A stretch of 64,000 nt of DNA. Origin: Bowmanella denitrificans. GTDB lineage: Bacteria; Pseudomonadota; Gammaproteobacteria; Enterobacterales; Alteromonadaceae. Shown here piece after piece: positions 45,331 through 53,423 of the stretch. Location: assembly GCF_039522935.1 (NCBI RefSeq), contig NZ_BAAAEI010000031.1, forward strand, positions 1-64,000, read 5' to 3'. Within the stretch, counting starts at the first letter, position 1. The number at the start of each line of letters is the position of its first letter. Below the pieces are notes generated by a model. It worked only from the letters and a program-made list of their open reading frames with translations, was not told where the DNA came from and did no database searches. The translations under genes were made by a program, and so were the position numbers.

Positions 45331-45394
45331 GATTGTCTCCTTTAAATTTCTGCCAACCCCCAACGCGCGTTAAATTTGCATTTCGCAGCAGAGC

Positions 45395-46021
45395 TTATTC
45401 CACAGTGGACAGGATAAGGTCAAACACCTGTGGTTGCTGATGCGCATCGGGCGTTAACAGTAGCTTATATTCACCGGCCTTCAGTCTTGATACGGGAACA
45501 GATAACGTCAGTTCACCGCTATCAGGTTGGGGGGCCAGATGTTCAAATTGGGCAACGGTGCTTTGGGTCGCCATTGCCTTTAACTCGACCTGATAAGCAC
45601 TATCTGGGCTAACCGGCTGAACAGACAATACCAGCAGGCTCTGACCTGCACGTATTTGAATATGGTTGGCTGCCGTGCTCTGACTGCGGGTTTGCTCCAG
45701 GTAAAAAATATTAACATCGGCAAATTGAGTTGGCGTCATGGCATGCCAACTCAGAACACCAATCAGCAAACAACAGGCCAGGGTAACAAGACTGGCCCTG
45801 ATTGGTGTAGAAAACAACTTACCCAGGCTTATGAAAGGCTTAGCACGCCGCCCTTGAGCAGGCAGTGCCTGAATCATCATTTGATCCAGCGCCAGTTGTT
45901 CCACCACATCGGGTTTATCCAATAGCCAGATTTCAAATGCCTGGCTTTCCTGCTCTGATAGCTCGCCTCTTAAATAACGCAAGGCCGTTTCTTGCTGCAC
46001 TTGCAAGGATTCCATGTCCAT
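45395..46021 (-). CDS. Putative single-pass anti-sigma factor
   Basis: 208-residue bitopic membrane protein. The cytosolic N-terminus (about 1-70) contains LRYLRGELSEQESQAFEIWL, the helical layout of anti-sigma domains, but without the zinc HxxxCxxC motif. One transmembrane helix (about 76-95, ASLVTLACCLLIGVLSW) leads to a periplasmic beta-rich sensor-like domain (about 100-208). Its ATG overlaps the sigma factor stop (TAATG), the classic sigma/anti-sigma pairing. It would hold the sigma factor at the membrane until an envelope signal releases it. Assignment rests on topology and context more than on strong sequence similarity. Confidence 0.65.
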   Translation of the reverse strand: MDMESLQVQQETALRYLRGELSEQESQAFEIWLLDKPDVVEQLALDQMMIQALPAQGRRAKPFISLGKLFSTPIRASLVTLACCLLIGVLSWHAMTPTQFADVNIFYLEQTRSQSTAANHIQIRAGQSLLVLSVQPVSPDSAYQVELKAMATQSTVAQFEHLAPQPDSGELTLSVPVSRLKAGEYKLLLTPDAHQQPQVFDLILSTVE

Positions 46022-46833
46022 TATGCTGTCCTTCCATTGTCTGATGAGTCTGTAATATCCTCCGAAACATCCATGCCAGTTTTGAAGCGGCTTGCAGAGG
46101 TGTCAGTCAAAAGGTGTTGGCTGACGGCATTTCCTCCCACTTTGTTTGAAAATAAATCGGGGAGCTGGGCAAAATGTGGTGTGGTGATGGCCAACGCCAA
46201 TATCAACAGGCCGGGAATTTCCCCACTGGGTACCTTGTTATCCGGGTCCTGCAATTTATGCAATATGACTTGCTTTAGTCTTTGTCTGGCCCGCGACAGG
46301 ATACGATCAAAATGATCGGCTTCTAATGACAGGCGGGCACAGATGTCCGCCTTACTTTGCTGATGTAAAAAGTAGCTGCGTAAAATATCCCGATCACGTT
46401 CAGTCGGCAGACTGTCCATCATTGCAGACACCCAGCCAACAACTTTATCGGCATAAACCTGTTGATACACTTCCATGCCGGGGTCTGGCACGGTGAACAG
46501 CCAGTCGGCCGAATCTGTTGCGCGGCGCTTCTCTTTACGAAAATATCCGCTAAGCAGATTGCGCCCAACCTGATGGATAAAGGCTGCCAGGCCAAAGGGA
46601 TTGTCGATCTCTGCGCGCCTGGCTTTTTCCAGCACAATAACAAAGGTGTCCTGACAAATATCCGCCACCAGTTCAGGATCCTGAGTCTGGCGATGCAATA
46701 TAAATTGCAACCCCCGCCAGAATCTATGCACCAGTTCTTGTTCAGCCGCTCTGTCACCGTCGGCAATACGTTCCAGTAAACTGGCAAAATCACAAGGGTC
46801 TGAGGTGTTATACGACCCTGACGGCGGACTCAT
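46021..46833 (-). CDS. ECF-like sigma-70 family factor with C-terminal extension
   Basis: 270-residue RNA polymerase sigma factor. Region 2 (about 18-105) has the core-binding/-10 pattern DPELVADICQDTFVIVLEKA followed by LAAFIHQVGRNLLSGYFRK. Region 4 (about 138-188) has SLPTERDRDILRSYFLHQQS and the helix-turn-helix ending FDRILSRARQRLKQ. Unlike the usual ~190 residues, about 75 more follow, with a short hydrophobic stretch (about 206-218, IPGLLILALAITT) and an acidic, Ser/Asp-rich end. AGAGG precedes the ATG. It heads the anti-sigma/peroxidase/orphan/CHAT operon and probably drives it; the promoter would lie in or before the 29-base gap to the nucleoside hydrolase gene. Confidence 0.82.
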   Translation of the reverse strand: MSPPSGSYNTSDPCDFASLLERIADGDRAAEQELVHRFWRGLQFILHRQTQDPELVADICQDTFVIVLEKARRAEIDNPFGLAAFIHQVGRNLLSGYFRKEKRRATDSADWLFTVPDPGMEVYQQVYADKVVGWVSAMMDSLPTERDRDILRSYFLHQQSKADICARLSLEADHFDRILSRARQRLKQVILHKLQDPDNKVPSGEIPGLLILALAITTPHFAQLPDLFSNKVGGNAVSQHLLTDTSASRFKTGMDVSEDITDSSDNGRTA

Positions 46834-46862
46834 AATATACCTCTGTCAGCTAAGCTGAGCGC

Positions 46863-47807
46863 TCAGGCACTCAGACGACCAGTCACCAAATCCAGCAGGG
46901 CCTGCGCTCGTACTTTCATACATACTTTCTGTAGTGGCAGATTATCCCAGCCCGGGTAGGGGAATTTCCTGTCATCTGGTGCAAACGTGGTTTGACCTAT
47001 TGCCAGACCGTCCGTCACTACACGAATTCGTCCTTGTTCCACTTCGAACAGCGAAGGATCAAGAATATAAGCGATGGTGGATGGGTCATGTACCATACAA
47101 CCTGCAATACCCAGTGTTTGCTGATAGAAGTCAATGTAGAAGTCGCTTGCCTGACGCAGGAATTCTCCCTGCTTGGGATTGAGCTGAGCGATTTTTTGCA
47201 TATCGTCATGCTTAAGCAGTACCTGACTGGTGACATCCAGACCAATCATGACCACTGGCCAATTTGCAGTGAAAACCTTATCTGCCGCATGGGGGTCGCC
47301 CATAATATTGGCTTCGGCAACGGGGGATACGTTGCCACAATGGCGGGCTGCACCGCCCATTAGCACCACCTCTTTGACAAGGGCGGCCACATCCGGTGCT
47401 TTTTCCAGAACACGGGCGATATTAGTCAGGGGACCGAGCGGCACCAATGTCACTTCACCCGGATACTTACGTACCTGCTCAATGATAAAGTCGACGGCAT
47501 GTTGGGTCTGCGCCTGTTTATCTGATTCAGGCCAGTTGATATTGCCAAATCCATCATCACCATGCACAAAGTCAGCATAAGGGGCAGGAGTTCGGGTGAC
47601 TGGCACGGCTTCGCCTTTGTAAACCGGTATGTCATAGCCGGCAAACTCTGACAGTATCAGTGCATTGGTGGTGGCCTGCTCTACTGAGACATTGCCGAAT
47701 ACCGTGGTCAGACCCAATACGTTTAATTCTGGAGAGTTGGCCGCCATCACGATAGCCAGGGCGTCATCTACCCCAGGATCCGTGTCGATGATAATTTTTC
47801 TGCTCAT
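46863..47807 (-). CDS. Inosine-uridine preferring nucleoside hydrolase
   Basis: Calcium-dependent ribohydrolase splitting nucleosides into base and ribose. The 314-residue protein starts with the family fingerprint IIIDTDPGVDDALAIV, then VFGNVSVEQAT, VLMGGAARHCGNVSPVAEANIMGDP with the Asn/Glu-rich ribose contacts, and the active-site region VHDPSTIAYILDP. AGGA sits 6 bases before ATG 47807 but abuts the ATG at 47813, so the shorter start is favoured. It follows a ribokinase-family gene by 50 bases on the same strand; together they would feed ribose into the pentose phosphate pathway. The exact base preference (RihA/B/C) cannot be read from sequence alone. Confidence 0.92.
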   Translation of the reverse strand: MSRKIIIDTDPGVDDALAIVMAANSPELNVLGLTTVFGNVSVEQATTNALILSEFAGYDIPVYKGEAVPVTRTPAPYADFVHGDDGFGNINWPESDKQAQTQHAVDFIIEQVRKYPGEVTLVPLGPLTNIARVLEKAPDVAALVKEVVLMGGAARHCGNVSPVAEANIMGDPHAADKVFTANWPVVMIGLDVTSQVLLKHDDMQKIAQLNPKQGEFLRQASDFYIDFYQQTLGIAGCMVHDPSTIAYILDPSLFEVEQGRIRVVTDGLAIGQTTFAPDDRKFPYPGWDNLPLQKVCMKVRAQALLDLVTGRLSA

Positions 47808-47857
47808 TGTCATTCCTTACTTTTAAATCTGCGAAGCCTGAGCATCGCAAAGCATTA

Positions 47858-48751
47858 TTATGGTTGTCTGGCCAGGAAATCATCGACTTCCTGACGACTG
47901 GGAATAGAGGGGATGGCGCCAGCACGGGTTACCGCCAGTGCGGCAGCAGCACTGGCTCTGGGCAGCGCATCTGATACCGCAAGTCCGGCAGTAAGACTAG
48001 CCAGGAAATAGCCGATAAAGGTATCTCCAGCAGCCGTGGTGTCGACAGCATCCACCTTAAACGCATTTACGCTATGGCGCTGGTTGCCCTGACAATAACA
48101 GGCGCCCTTTGCTCCTAGAGTGATCAGCAACGCCAGATCTGGCGCTTGCTGCTGCATTCTTTCAATTGCTGTATCCAGATCCGACGCGCCAGTTAAGTCC
48201 TGAGCTTCAATCTGGTTAACAATTAATAGATCCAGTTTATCCAACAGACTAAGGGTTAAATCCCGGTCCATTGGCGCCGGGTTAAATGCGACCTGCATAC
48301 CCTTTTGCCTGGCCAATGTGGCGCTTTCATGCAGCAAGTTGGTTTCATTTTGCATTAGCAACCAATCCTGCTTTTCGGCTGACTGCAACTGGCTGACTAT
48401 CCAATCCTGCTGTAATGCCCGATTCGCGCCCGCATGCAAAATTATGGCGTTTTCACCCTGATCATCAATCTGAATAAGTGCGTGACCTGTGGCGTGCTGA
48501 TCCTGTTGGTAGATACCGCCTGTTTCTACGCCCAATTCCTGCAACTTGCTGAGCGCTGAATCGGCGCTGGCAACACAACCGATGTGAGTGACCTGGCCAC
48601 CGGCTTTGGCAGCGGCCGCTGATTGATTTGCGCCCTTGCCACCAAGGTGCAGTGCATAAGCGCTGGACATCAGGGTTTCGCCTGGACGAACGAAGTGTTC
48701 AACTCTGTAGCATTGATCCCAGTTGATGGACCCCAGGTTGTAGATTCTCAT
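47858..48751 (-). CDS. rbsK: PfkB-family sugar kinase, probably ribokinase
   Basis: 297-residue carbohydrate kinase. The N-terminal PfkB signature is LGGKGANQSAAAAKAGG and the C-terminal one is DTTAAGDTFIGYFLASL with the catalytic Asp; VNQIEAQDLTG and ITLGAKGACY are also typical. The pairing with a nucleoside hydrolase directly downstream suggests that ribose released from nucleosides is the substrate. The Gly-rich start MRIYNLGSINWDQCY differs from the usual ribokinase VVVGSxNxD but keeps the Asn and Asp. The SD is weak. Confidence 0.82.
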   Translation of the reverse strand: MRIYNLGSINWDQCYRVEHFVRPGETLMSSAYALHLGGKGANQSAAAAKAGGQVTHIGCVASADSALSKLQELGVETGGIYQQDQHATGHALIQIDDQGENAIILHAGANRALQQDWIVSQLQSAEKQDWLLMQNETNLLHESATLARQKGMQVAFNPAPMDRDLTLSLLDKLDLLIVNQIEAQDLTGASDLDTAIERMQQQAPDLALLITLGAKGACYCQGNQRHSVNAFKVDAVDTTAAGDTFIGYFLASLTAGLAVSDALPRASAAAALAVTRAGAIPSIPSRQEVDDFLARQP

Positions 48752-48812
48752 GTAAATTGCCCGTATTACTTAGAAACCACAATCTACCAGCGAAAAGTGG
48801 CAATACCAACGA

Positions 48813-48864
48813 CTATCGGCACCTAAATGGTGCGATTGCGTGGACAATGTGCAGTCGCCGATAG
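48813..48864. promoter_or_regulatory. Inverted repeat in the kinase/dehydrogenase divergent region
   Basis: CTATCGGC (48813-48820) and GCCGATAG (48857-48864) are exact inverted copies with 36 bases between, holding a smaller GGCACC/GGTGC repeat. It sits midway between the divergent kinase and dehydrogenase genes, so it may be a regulator site or a folded leader. No T-run follows. Confidence 0.4.
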
Positions 48865-48961
48865 CAGATAAGAAACCCCTTACCTAAAGTTTAGACCTTT
48901 GCTATTGAATGCGATGATTAAACGGCTATGGTGTTGAATACAGTCTTAACAGGAGAGTCAG

Positions 48962-50413
48962 ATGCTGGGAATAATCGACAGGGGCCTAATCAAATCAGCC
49001 GGTTTTATTAATGGCCATTGGCACATTGGTGACAAGCAGTTTGTGGTGTCTAATCCGGCTGATGGGCAGGAACTGCTCAAAGTGGCGGATTTGGGCCCTG
49101 AAGACGCTGAACTCGCAGTGCAGAGTGCGGCTGAAGCCTTTTCTGCCTGGTCAAAGAAGGCCGCCATGGAACGCAGTCAGTTGCTGCGAAAGTGGTTTGA
49201 ACTGATGATGCAGCATCAGGACGATTTGGCCCGCTTGCTGACCCTGGAACAAGGCAAGCCCCTGACAGAAGCAAAAGGCGAAATTGCCTACGGTGCGCAA
49301 TATGTGGAATGGTTTGCCGAGGAAGCCAAGCGCGTTTACGGTGACACCATACCCGCCCCGGGCGCAGATAAGCGTCTGCTGGTCATCAAGCAACCTGTTG
49401 GCGTGGTGGCCGCTATCACCCCATGGAATTTCCCCAATGCTATGATTGCCCGTAAAGCTGCCGCCGCCCTGGCTGCGGGTTGCACCTTTGTGGTTAAGCC
49501 CGCTTCAGAAACGCCCTTGTCTGCCCTGGCAATGGCCGAATTGGCTCAGCGCGCAGGCATTCCTGCCGGGGTATTTAATGTGGTGCCAGGCAAAGACGCC
49601 AAGGCGATAGGCAAGGTACTGACCGAACATCCGCTGGTGCGTAAGTTCAGCTTTACCGGCTCGACAGCCATTGGCAAATTATTGATAGCACAATGTGCCA
49701 GCACCGTTAAACGGGTGTCTATGGAGCTGGGTGGCAACGCGCCTTTTCTGGTATTTGACGATGCCGATCTGGATGCTGCTGTGCAAGGCTTACTGGTGTC
49801 GAAGTTTCGCAATGCCGGGCAAACCTGTGTCTGTGCAAATCGGGTTTTTGTGCAACAAAGCGTCTATACGGAATTTTGCCACAAGCTGTTGAAAGCCGTT
49901 GAAGGTTTAAGAGCCGGCAATGGTTTGGCAGAGGGTGTCAATATCGGCCCGCTGATTTCCCAGCAAGCGGTGGATAAAGTCGATGAACTGATAAAGCAGT
50001 CGGTTCAGCAAGGTGCGCAGGTAAAAGTGGGTGGACAACTGCACCAGAGTGGTGGTTGGTTGTATCAGCCTACTGTGTTGACCGGGGTAAGCAACCAAAT
50101 GCCGGTGGCCCGTGAGGAAATTTTTGGTCCGGTGGCGCCCCTGATCCCCTTCGAAGACGAACAACAGGCGCTGCAAATGGCAAATGATACAGACTTTGGT
50201 CTGGCTGCTTATTTTTATGCCAGGGATATTGGGCGTATTTGGCGGGTTGCTGAAGGACTGGAGTATGGCATGGTCGGCATAAACGAAGGAGCAATATCCA
50301 ACCCTGCAGCGCCTTTTGGTGGCGTGAAGCAATCCGGTAACGGCCGGGAGGGCTCTAAATACGGCCTGGATGATTATCTGGAAGTTAAATATCTTTGTAT
50401 GGGTGGAGTTTAG
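48962..50413 (+). CDS. gabD: NAD(P)-dependent succinate-semialdehyde dehydrogenase, GabD-like
   Basis: 483-residue aldehyde dehydrogenase. Family motifs are ITPWNFPNAMIARKAAAALAAGCTFVVKP (cofactor site), FTGSTAIGK, catalytic Glu in SMELGGNAPFLVFDDAD, and catalytic Cys in NAGQTCVCANR, the double-Cys form typical of GabD. The ending GGVKQSGNGREGSKYGLDDYLEVKYLCM also matches GabD. The likely reaction is succinate semialdehyde to succinate, although neighbouring aldehydes cannot be excluded since no gabT is present here. The SD AGGAGAG precedes the ATG at ideal distance. Confidence 0.87.
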   Translation: MLGIIDRGLIKSAGFINGHWHIGDKQFVVSNPADGQELLKVADLGPEDAELAVQSAAEAFSAWSKKAAMERSQLLRKWFELMMQHQDDLARLLTLEQGKPLTEAKGEIAYGAQYVEWFAEEAKRVYGDTIPAPGADKRLLVIKQPVGVVAAITPWNFPNAMIARKAAAALAAGCTFVVKPASETPLSALAMAELAQRAGIPAGVFNVVPGKDAKAIGKVLTEHPLVRKFSFTGSTAIGKLLIAQCASTVKRVSMELGGNAPFLVFDDADLDAAVQGLLVSKFRNAGQTCVCANRVFVQQSVYTEFCHKLLKAVEGLRAGNGLAEGVNIGPLISQQAVDKVDELIKQSVQQGAQVKVGGQLHQSGGWLYQPTVLTGVSNQMPVAREEIFGPVAPLIPFEDEQQALQMANDTDFGLAAYFYARDIGRIWRVAEGLEYGMVGINEGAISNPAAPFGGVKQSGNGREGSKYGLDDYLEVKYLCMGGV

Positions 50414-50508
50414 AACCAATAAAAACTATTGCTTTTATAAGTGTTGTTGATAGTAGTTCTCGTTACATTTACCATTAAGCCTGTGTTTGTTGATTTGGCA
50501 TTGGATAG

Positions 50509-51666
50509 ATGGCGAGAATTTCCAACCGTTTCTGGTTCCAACTGCATGGCTGGTTCGCTTTACCAGTATGGCTGCTATTCAGTTTTATCTGTCTGAGCGG
50601 CACTATCGCGGTGCTTAGCCATGAGTTAACCTGGTTAACCAACCCGGCGGCCCGTGCCGATAATCCGCATAAGTTACCGGCTAAACCTGTTGCAGAACTG
50701 GTGCAGACGGTACAGCAGGCGCATCCCACTGCGGCAGTGGGAGCGGTGATGGTATTTGAACCCTATCTGGTAAATGCGGTGGTTTTCACCGACGCAGACA
50801 AGCCCCAGGCCATTGCCTACGTCAATCAATACAGTGGCGAAATTCAGGCGGTGGAACAAGGGCTGACCTTTATCGGCTTTATGCGCGCCCTGCATGGCTG
50901 GCTGCTATTTCCCTGGCATGGCAGTTACAGCATAGGCTATTACCTGGTTAGCCTGATGTCTGTGATGATGCTGGGCTCGCTGATTACCGGTCTTATTGTT
51001 TACAAGCATTTCTGGCAGGCCTTTACCCGGCCGAAAATACGCACCCATCAGGGCCTGCGTACTCTGCTGGCTGACCTGCATCGTTTAGCCGGCGTCTGGT
51101 CTATCTGGTTTTTACTGATAATGAGCCTGACCGGGCTTTGGTATTTAGTACAAGCGATATTCTGGCACGCGGATATCGATATTGAACCCCATGCGCCGCT
51201 GGTGGCAGCGTCTCAGTTACCCAGCCAGCTTGACTCAAAGCCCACCCCACCCATTGACTTTCAACAGGCGATGGACAAGGCCAAACAGTTGTACCCACAA
51301 TTCGCCCCCGCCTACTTGCATTTGCCCGAGCACAATCGTGATATGTATCAATTGATGGGTGGTGGCGATCATATTTTCTATGATCAGTATGCTTACCAGG
51401 TCAGCGTTAATCCCTGGACCGGGGAAGTGGCTGACAGCCGCTCACCTGCTGATATGAATACTCTTCAGGTTATCAGCCATATTGCCGACCCTCTGCACTA
51501 CGGTACCCTTGGCGGGCTGTGGACCAAGATCCTGTGGTTTGTATTTGGTTTAGTTTTAAGCGGCATGTCGATTACCGGCTTTATGATGTGGGGACGTCGC
51601 ACCTTAAAAGGTGCCAGTAAGTCCAGGGCTCAGGTGGTACAGGCAGAGTTGGGAGAGACCGTCTGA
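50509..51666 (+). CDS. PepSY-associated transmembrane protein
   Basis: 385-residue inner-membrane protein with four predicted helices (about 13-36, 143-165, 193-216 and 342-362) and two periplasmic PepSY-like domains. The first helix region FWFQLHGWFALPVWLLFSFICLSGT and the HGWLLFP and DLHRLAGVWS motifs with conserved His are the signature of the PepSY_TM family. Members are often linked to siderophore/iron reduction or copper handling near TonB receptors; no receptor is nearby here. Its TGA overlaps the next ATG (TGATG). Confidence 0.85.
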   Translation: MARISNRFWFQLHGWFALPVWLLFSFICLSGTIAVLSHELTWLTNPAARADNPHKLPAKPVAELVQTVQQAHPTAAVGAVMVFEPYLVNAVVFTDADKPQAIAYVNQYSGEIQAVEQGLTFIGFMRALHGWLLFPWHGSYSIGYYLVSLMSVMMLGSLITGLIVYKHFWQAFTRPKIRTHQGLRTLLADLHRLAGVWSIWFLLIMSLTGLWYLVQAIFWHADIDIEPHAPLVAASQLPSQLDSKPTPPIDFQQAMDKAKQLYPQFAPAYLHLPEHNRDMYQLMGGGDHIFYDQYAYQVSVNPWTGEVADSRSPADMNTLQVISHIADPLHYGTLGGLWTKILWFVFGLVLSGMSITGFMMWGRRTLKGASKSRAQVVQAELGETV

Positions 51667-52136
51667 TGGCAAGGCTGAAAAACACCTTCTGGCAACGCAA
51701 TAAATATAAATTAAGTGGTCTGATTCTGGTGCTCCCTTTCTGGTTTCTATATCAGAGCCTGAATCCGGAATTTCCACCTGCATTGGAAAGTCGTCAGGCG
51801 GGTCCTTTTTTGGTGACCCCTATGCCTTTTGATCACAAGCCACCTTATCAACATCACGATGAGTTTGTTAAAGACTTCCTGCTGACATTTAACCAGGGGG
51901 ATATCGCCGATATTCGCCAGGCTTATCTGAATATTGGGCCAAGCCCGCTACCTTTAGCCACACTCCAGCAAGGTGAGTCCGGTATATTGCATGGCAGCCG
52001 CCATGGTCAGCATGTACATGCCATCGCCAAGCCAAAGTTAGCAGCAGAGGATCGCATCTGGCTGGTAATCGAAGACTGGCAGGGCAATCAGTACCAAGCG
52101 CAGTGGCCAGTGCCGACAGCGCTTTTTCTGCCATAG
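51666..52136 (+). CDS. His-rich bitopic membrane protein, unknown, paired with the PepSY protein
   Basis: 156-residue protein that I do not recognise. One N-terminal helix (about 16-30, LSGLILVLPFWFLYQ) would anchor a periplasmic domain. That domain has two His-rich patches, FDHKPPYQHHDEF (about 55-67) and LHGSRHGQHVHAIAK (about 108-122), which could bind metal or haem. It is translationally coupled to the PepSY gene, so a shared periplasmic redox or metal role is a reasonable but unproven inference. Confidence 0.7.
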   Translation: MARLKNTFWQRNKYKLSGLILVLPFWFLYQSLNPEFPPALESRQAGPFLVTPMPFDHKPPYQHHDEFVKDFLLTFNQGDIADIRQAYLNIGPSPLPLATLQQGESGILHGSRHGQHVHAIAKPKLAAEDRIWLVIEDWQGNQYQAQWPVPTALFLP

Positions 52137-52189
52137 CATAGGTTGTCAGCAATAGGGTAAACTCCCGGTTTTTTTGCAAGAGACTACCA

Positions 52190-52792
52190 ATGTCAGACGC
52201 TGTGTTAGCGGCAGAAGCAACGCCATCTGTACAACATATTAAGCTGGATTATGCCCAGGTTCGTCAGACCATGCAGGATGGCGACATATTGCTATTTGGC
52301 GGGACCAACGCCTTTTCTCGTTTAATCCGCTGGGCCTGCAAATCAGACTATTCACATGCAGGTATTGTGGCCTGGTGGGGCGAGCGACTGATGGTACTGG
52401 AAGCTAAGGGGCCGGGCGTAGTGGCCAGCCCGATCTCAGACAATCTCTGTCACTATGCTGGCAATATTGATTATTTCAGACTCAGGCCGGAACAAGCTCT
52501 GGACCCTGCTGCACGCAAGAAAATGCTGGATTTCGCTTTGTTACAGCTGGGTAAGAAATACAACTTCTGGCAACTGGTACCCTTCTTTTTCAGGCTGGTG
52601 TTGAACAAGCTGCACAAATACCGTGGCTGGCAAGATCACGATATTGCCAGCGCCTACTTTTGTTCTGAGTATGTTTCCGCCATCTATAGCAGAGCGGGTC
52701 GTGACTTGGATATTCTGTACCCTAATCATTTCACCTCGCCCCAGGCCATTGCGCAGTCCACACTACTGGAAAAAGTAGGGCGGCTGCGTTAA
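52190..52792 (+). CDS. YiiX/YebB-like permuted papain-fold hydrolase
   Basis: 200-residue protein resembling the circularly permuted NlpC/P60 (YiiX/YebB) group. The opening GDILLFGGTNAFSRLIRWACKS, the catalytic-type His56 in SDYSHAGIVAWWG and Cys158 in SAYFCSEYVSAIYS fit that fold. Members act on amide bonds of peptides or on lipid-linked substrates; the substrate here is unknown. There is no signal peptide. It lies 54 bases after the His-rich protein on the same strand and 5 bases from the convergent ubiX stop. Confidence 0.78.
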   Translation: MSDAVLAAEATPSVQHIKLDYAQVRQTMQDGDILLFGGTNAFSRLIRWACKSDYSHAGIVAWWGERLMVLEAKGPGVVASPISDNLCHYAGNIDYFRLRPEQALDPAARKKMLDFALLQLGKKYNFWQLVPFFFRLVLNKLHKYRGWQDHDIASAYFCSEYVSAIYSRAGRDLDILYPNHFTSPQAIAQSTLLEKVGRLR

Positions 52793-52796
52793 CTAT

Positions 52797-53423
52797 CTAC
52801 TTGCTGGCGGCTCCCTGATAACCCCAACGGGCCATTAATTGCTGGTCGATATCAAGGTGGTCAAGGATACGGGCCACCACAAAATCCACCAGATCCTGGA
52901 TGGATTGCGGTTGGTGATAAAAGCCCGGGCTGGCCGGCATAATGGTGGCGCCAAGATTTGACAACTTCAGCATGTTTTCCAGATGCAGGCTGGACAAGGG
53001 CATTTCTCTTGGCACCAGCAGCAGTTGCCCTCTTTCTTTAAGCACGACGTCCGCCGCCCGCTCAATCAGATTGTCGCTGGCACCCACCGCAATAGCAGAC
53101 AAAGTGCCAGTAGAGCAGGGGCATACCACCATTTGCTTCGGAGCCGCAGAGCCCGAGGCCACGGGTGAGAACCATTCATCCTTGCCAAATACCCTGATTT
53201 GCTCTGGTTGGGCCTGATAACGCTCAATCAGCCAGGCGGCTGCTGCATCTGGCTTGGCCGGGATTTGCAGATTCTCTTCGGTGGCCAGTACCACTTTGGC
53301 CGCTGAGGAAATCAGTACAAATACCTGGCAATTAGCTCTTACCAGCAATTCCAGCAGGCGCAAGGCATAGGGCGCTCCCGAAGCACCGGTAATGGCCAGG
53401 GTAATCTGTCGGTCAAAGGCCAT
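52797..53423 (-). CDS. ubiX: Flavin prenyltransferase UbiX
   Basis: Makes prenylated FMN from FMN and dimethylallyl phosphate, the cofactor for the UbiD decarboxylase of ubiquinone synthesis. The 208-residue protein has the flavin-binding ITGASGAPYALRLLE, CPCSTGTLSAIAVGASDNLIERAADV and LVPREMPLSSLHLENM blocks. I start at ATG 53423 (MAFDRQITLA) because GGAG is 7 bases upstream and the family begins here; the frame is open to 53468. It overlaps the end of mpl by 11 bases, coupling the two. Confidence 0.94.
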   Translation of the reverse strand: MAFDRQITLAITGASGAPYALRLLELLVRANCQVFVLISSAAKVVLATEENLQIPAKPDAAAAWLIERYQAQPEQIRVFGKDEWFSPVASGSAAPKQMVVCPCSTGTLSAIAVGASDNLIERAADVVLKERGQLLLVPREMPLSSLHLENMLKLSNLGATIMPASPGFYHQPQSIQDLVDFVVARILDHLDIDQQLMARWGYQGAASK

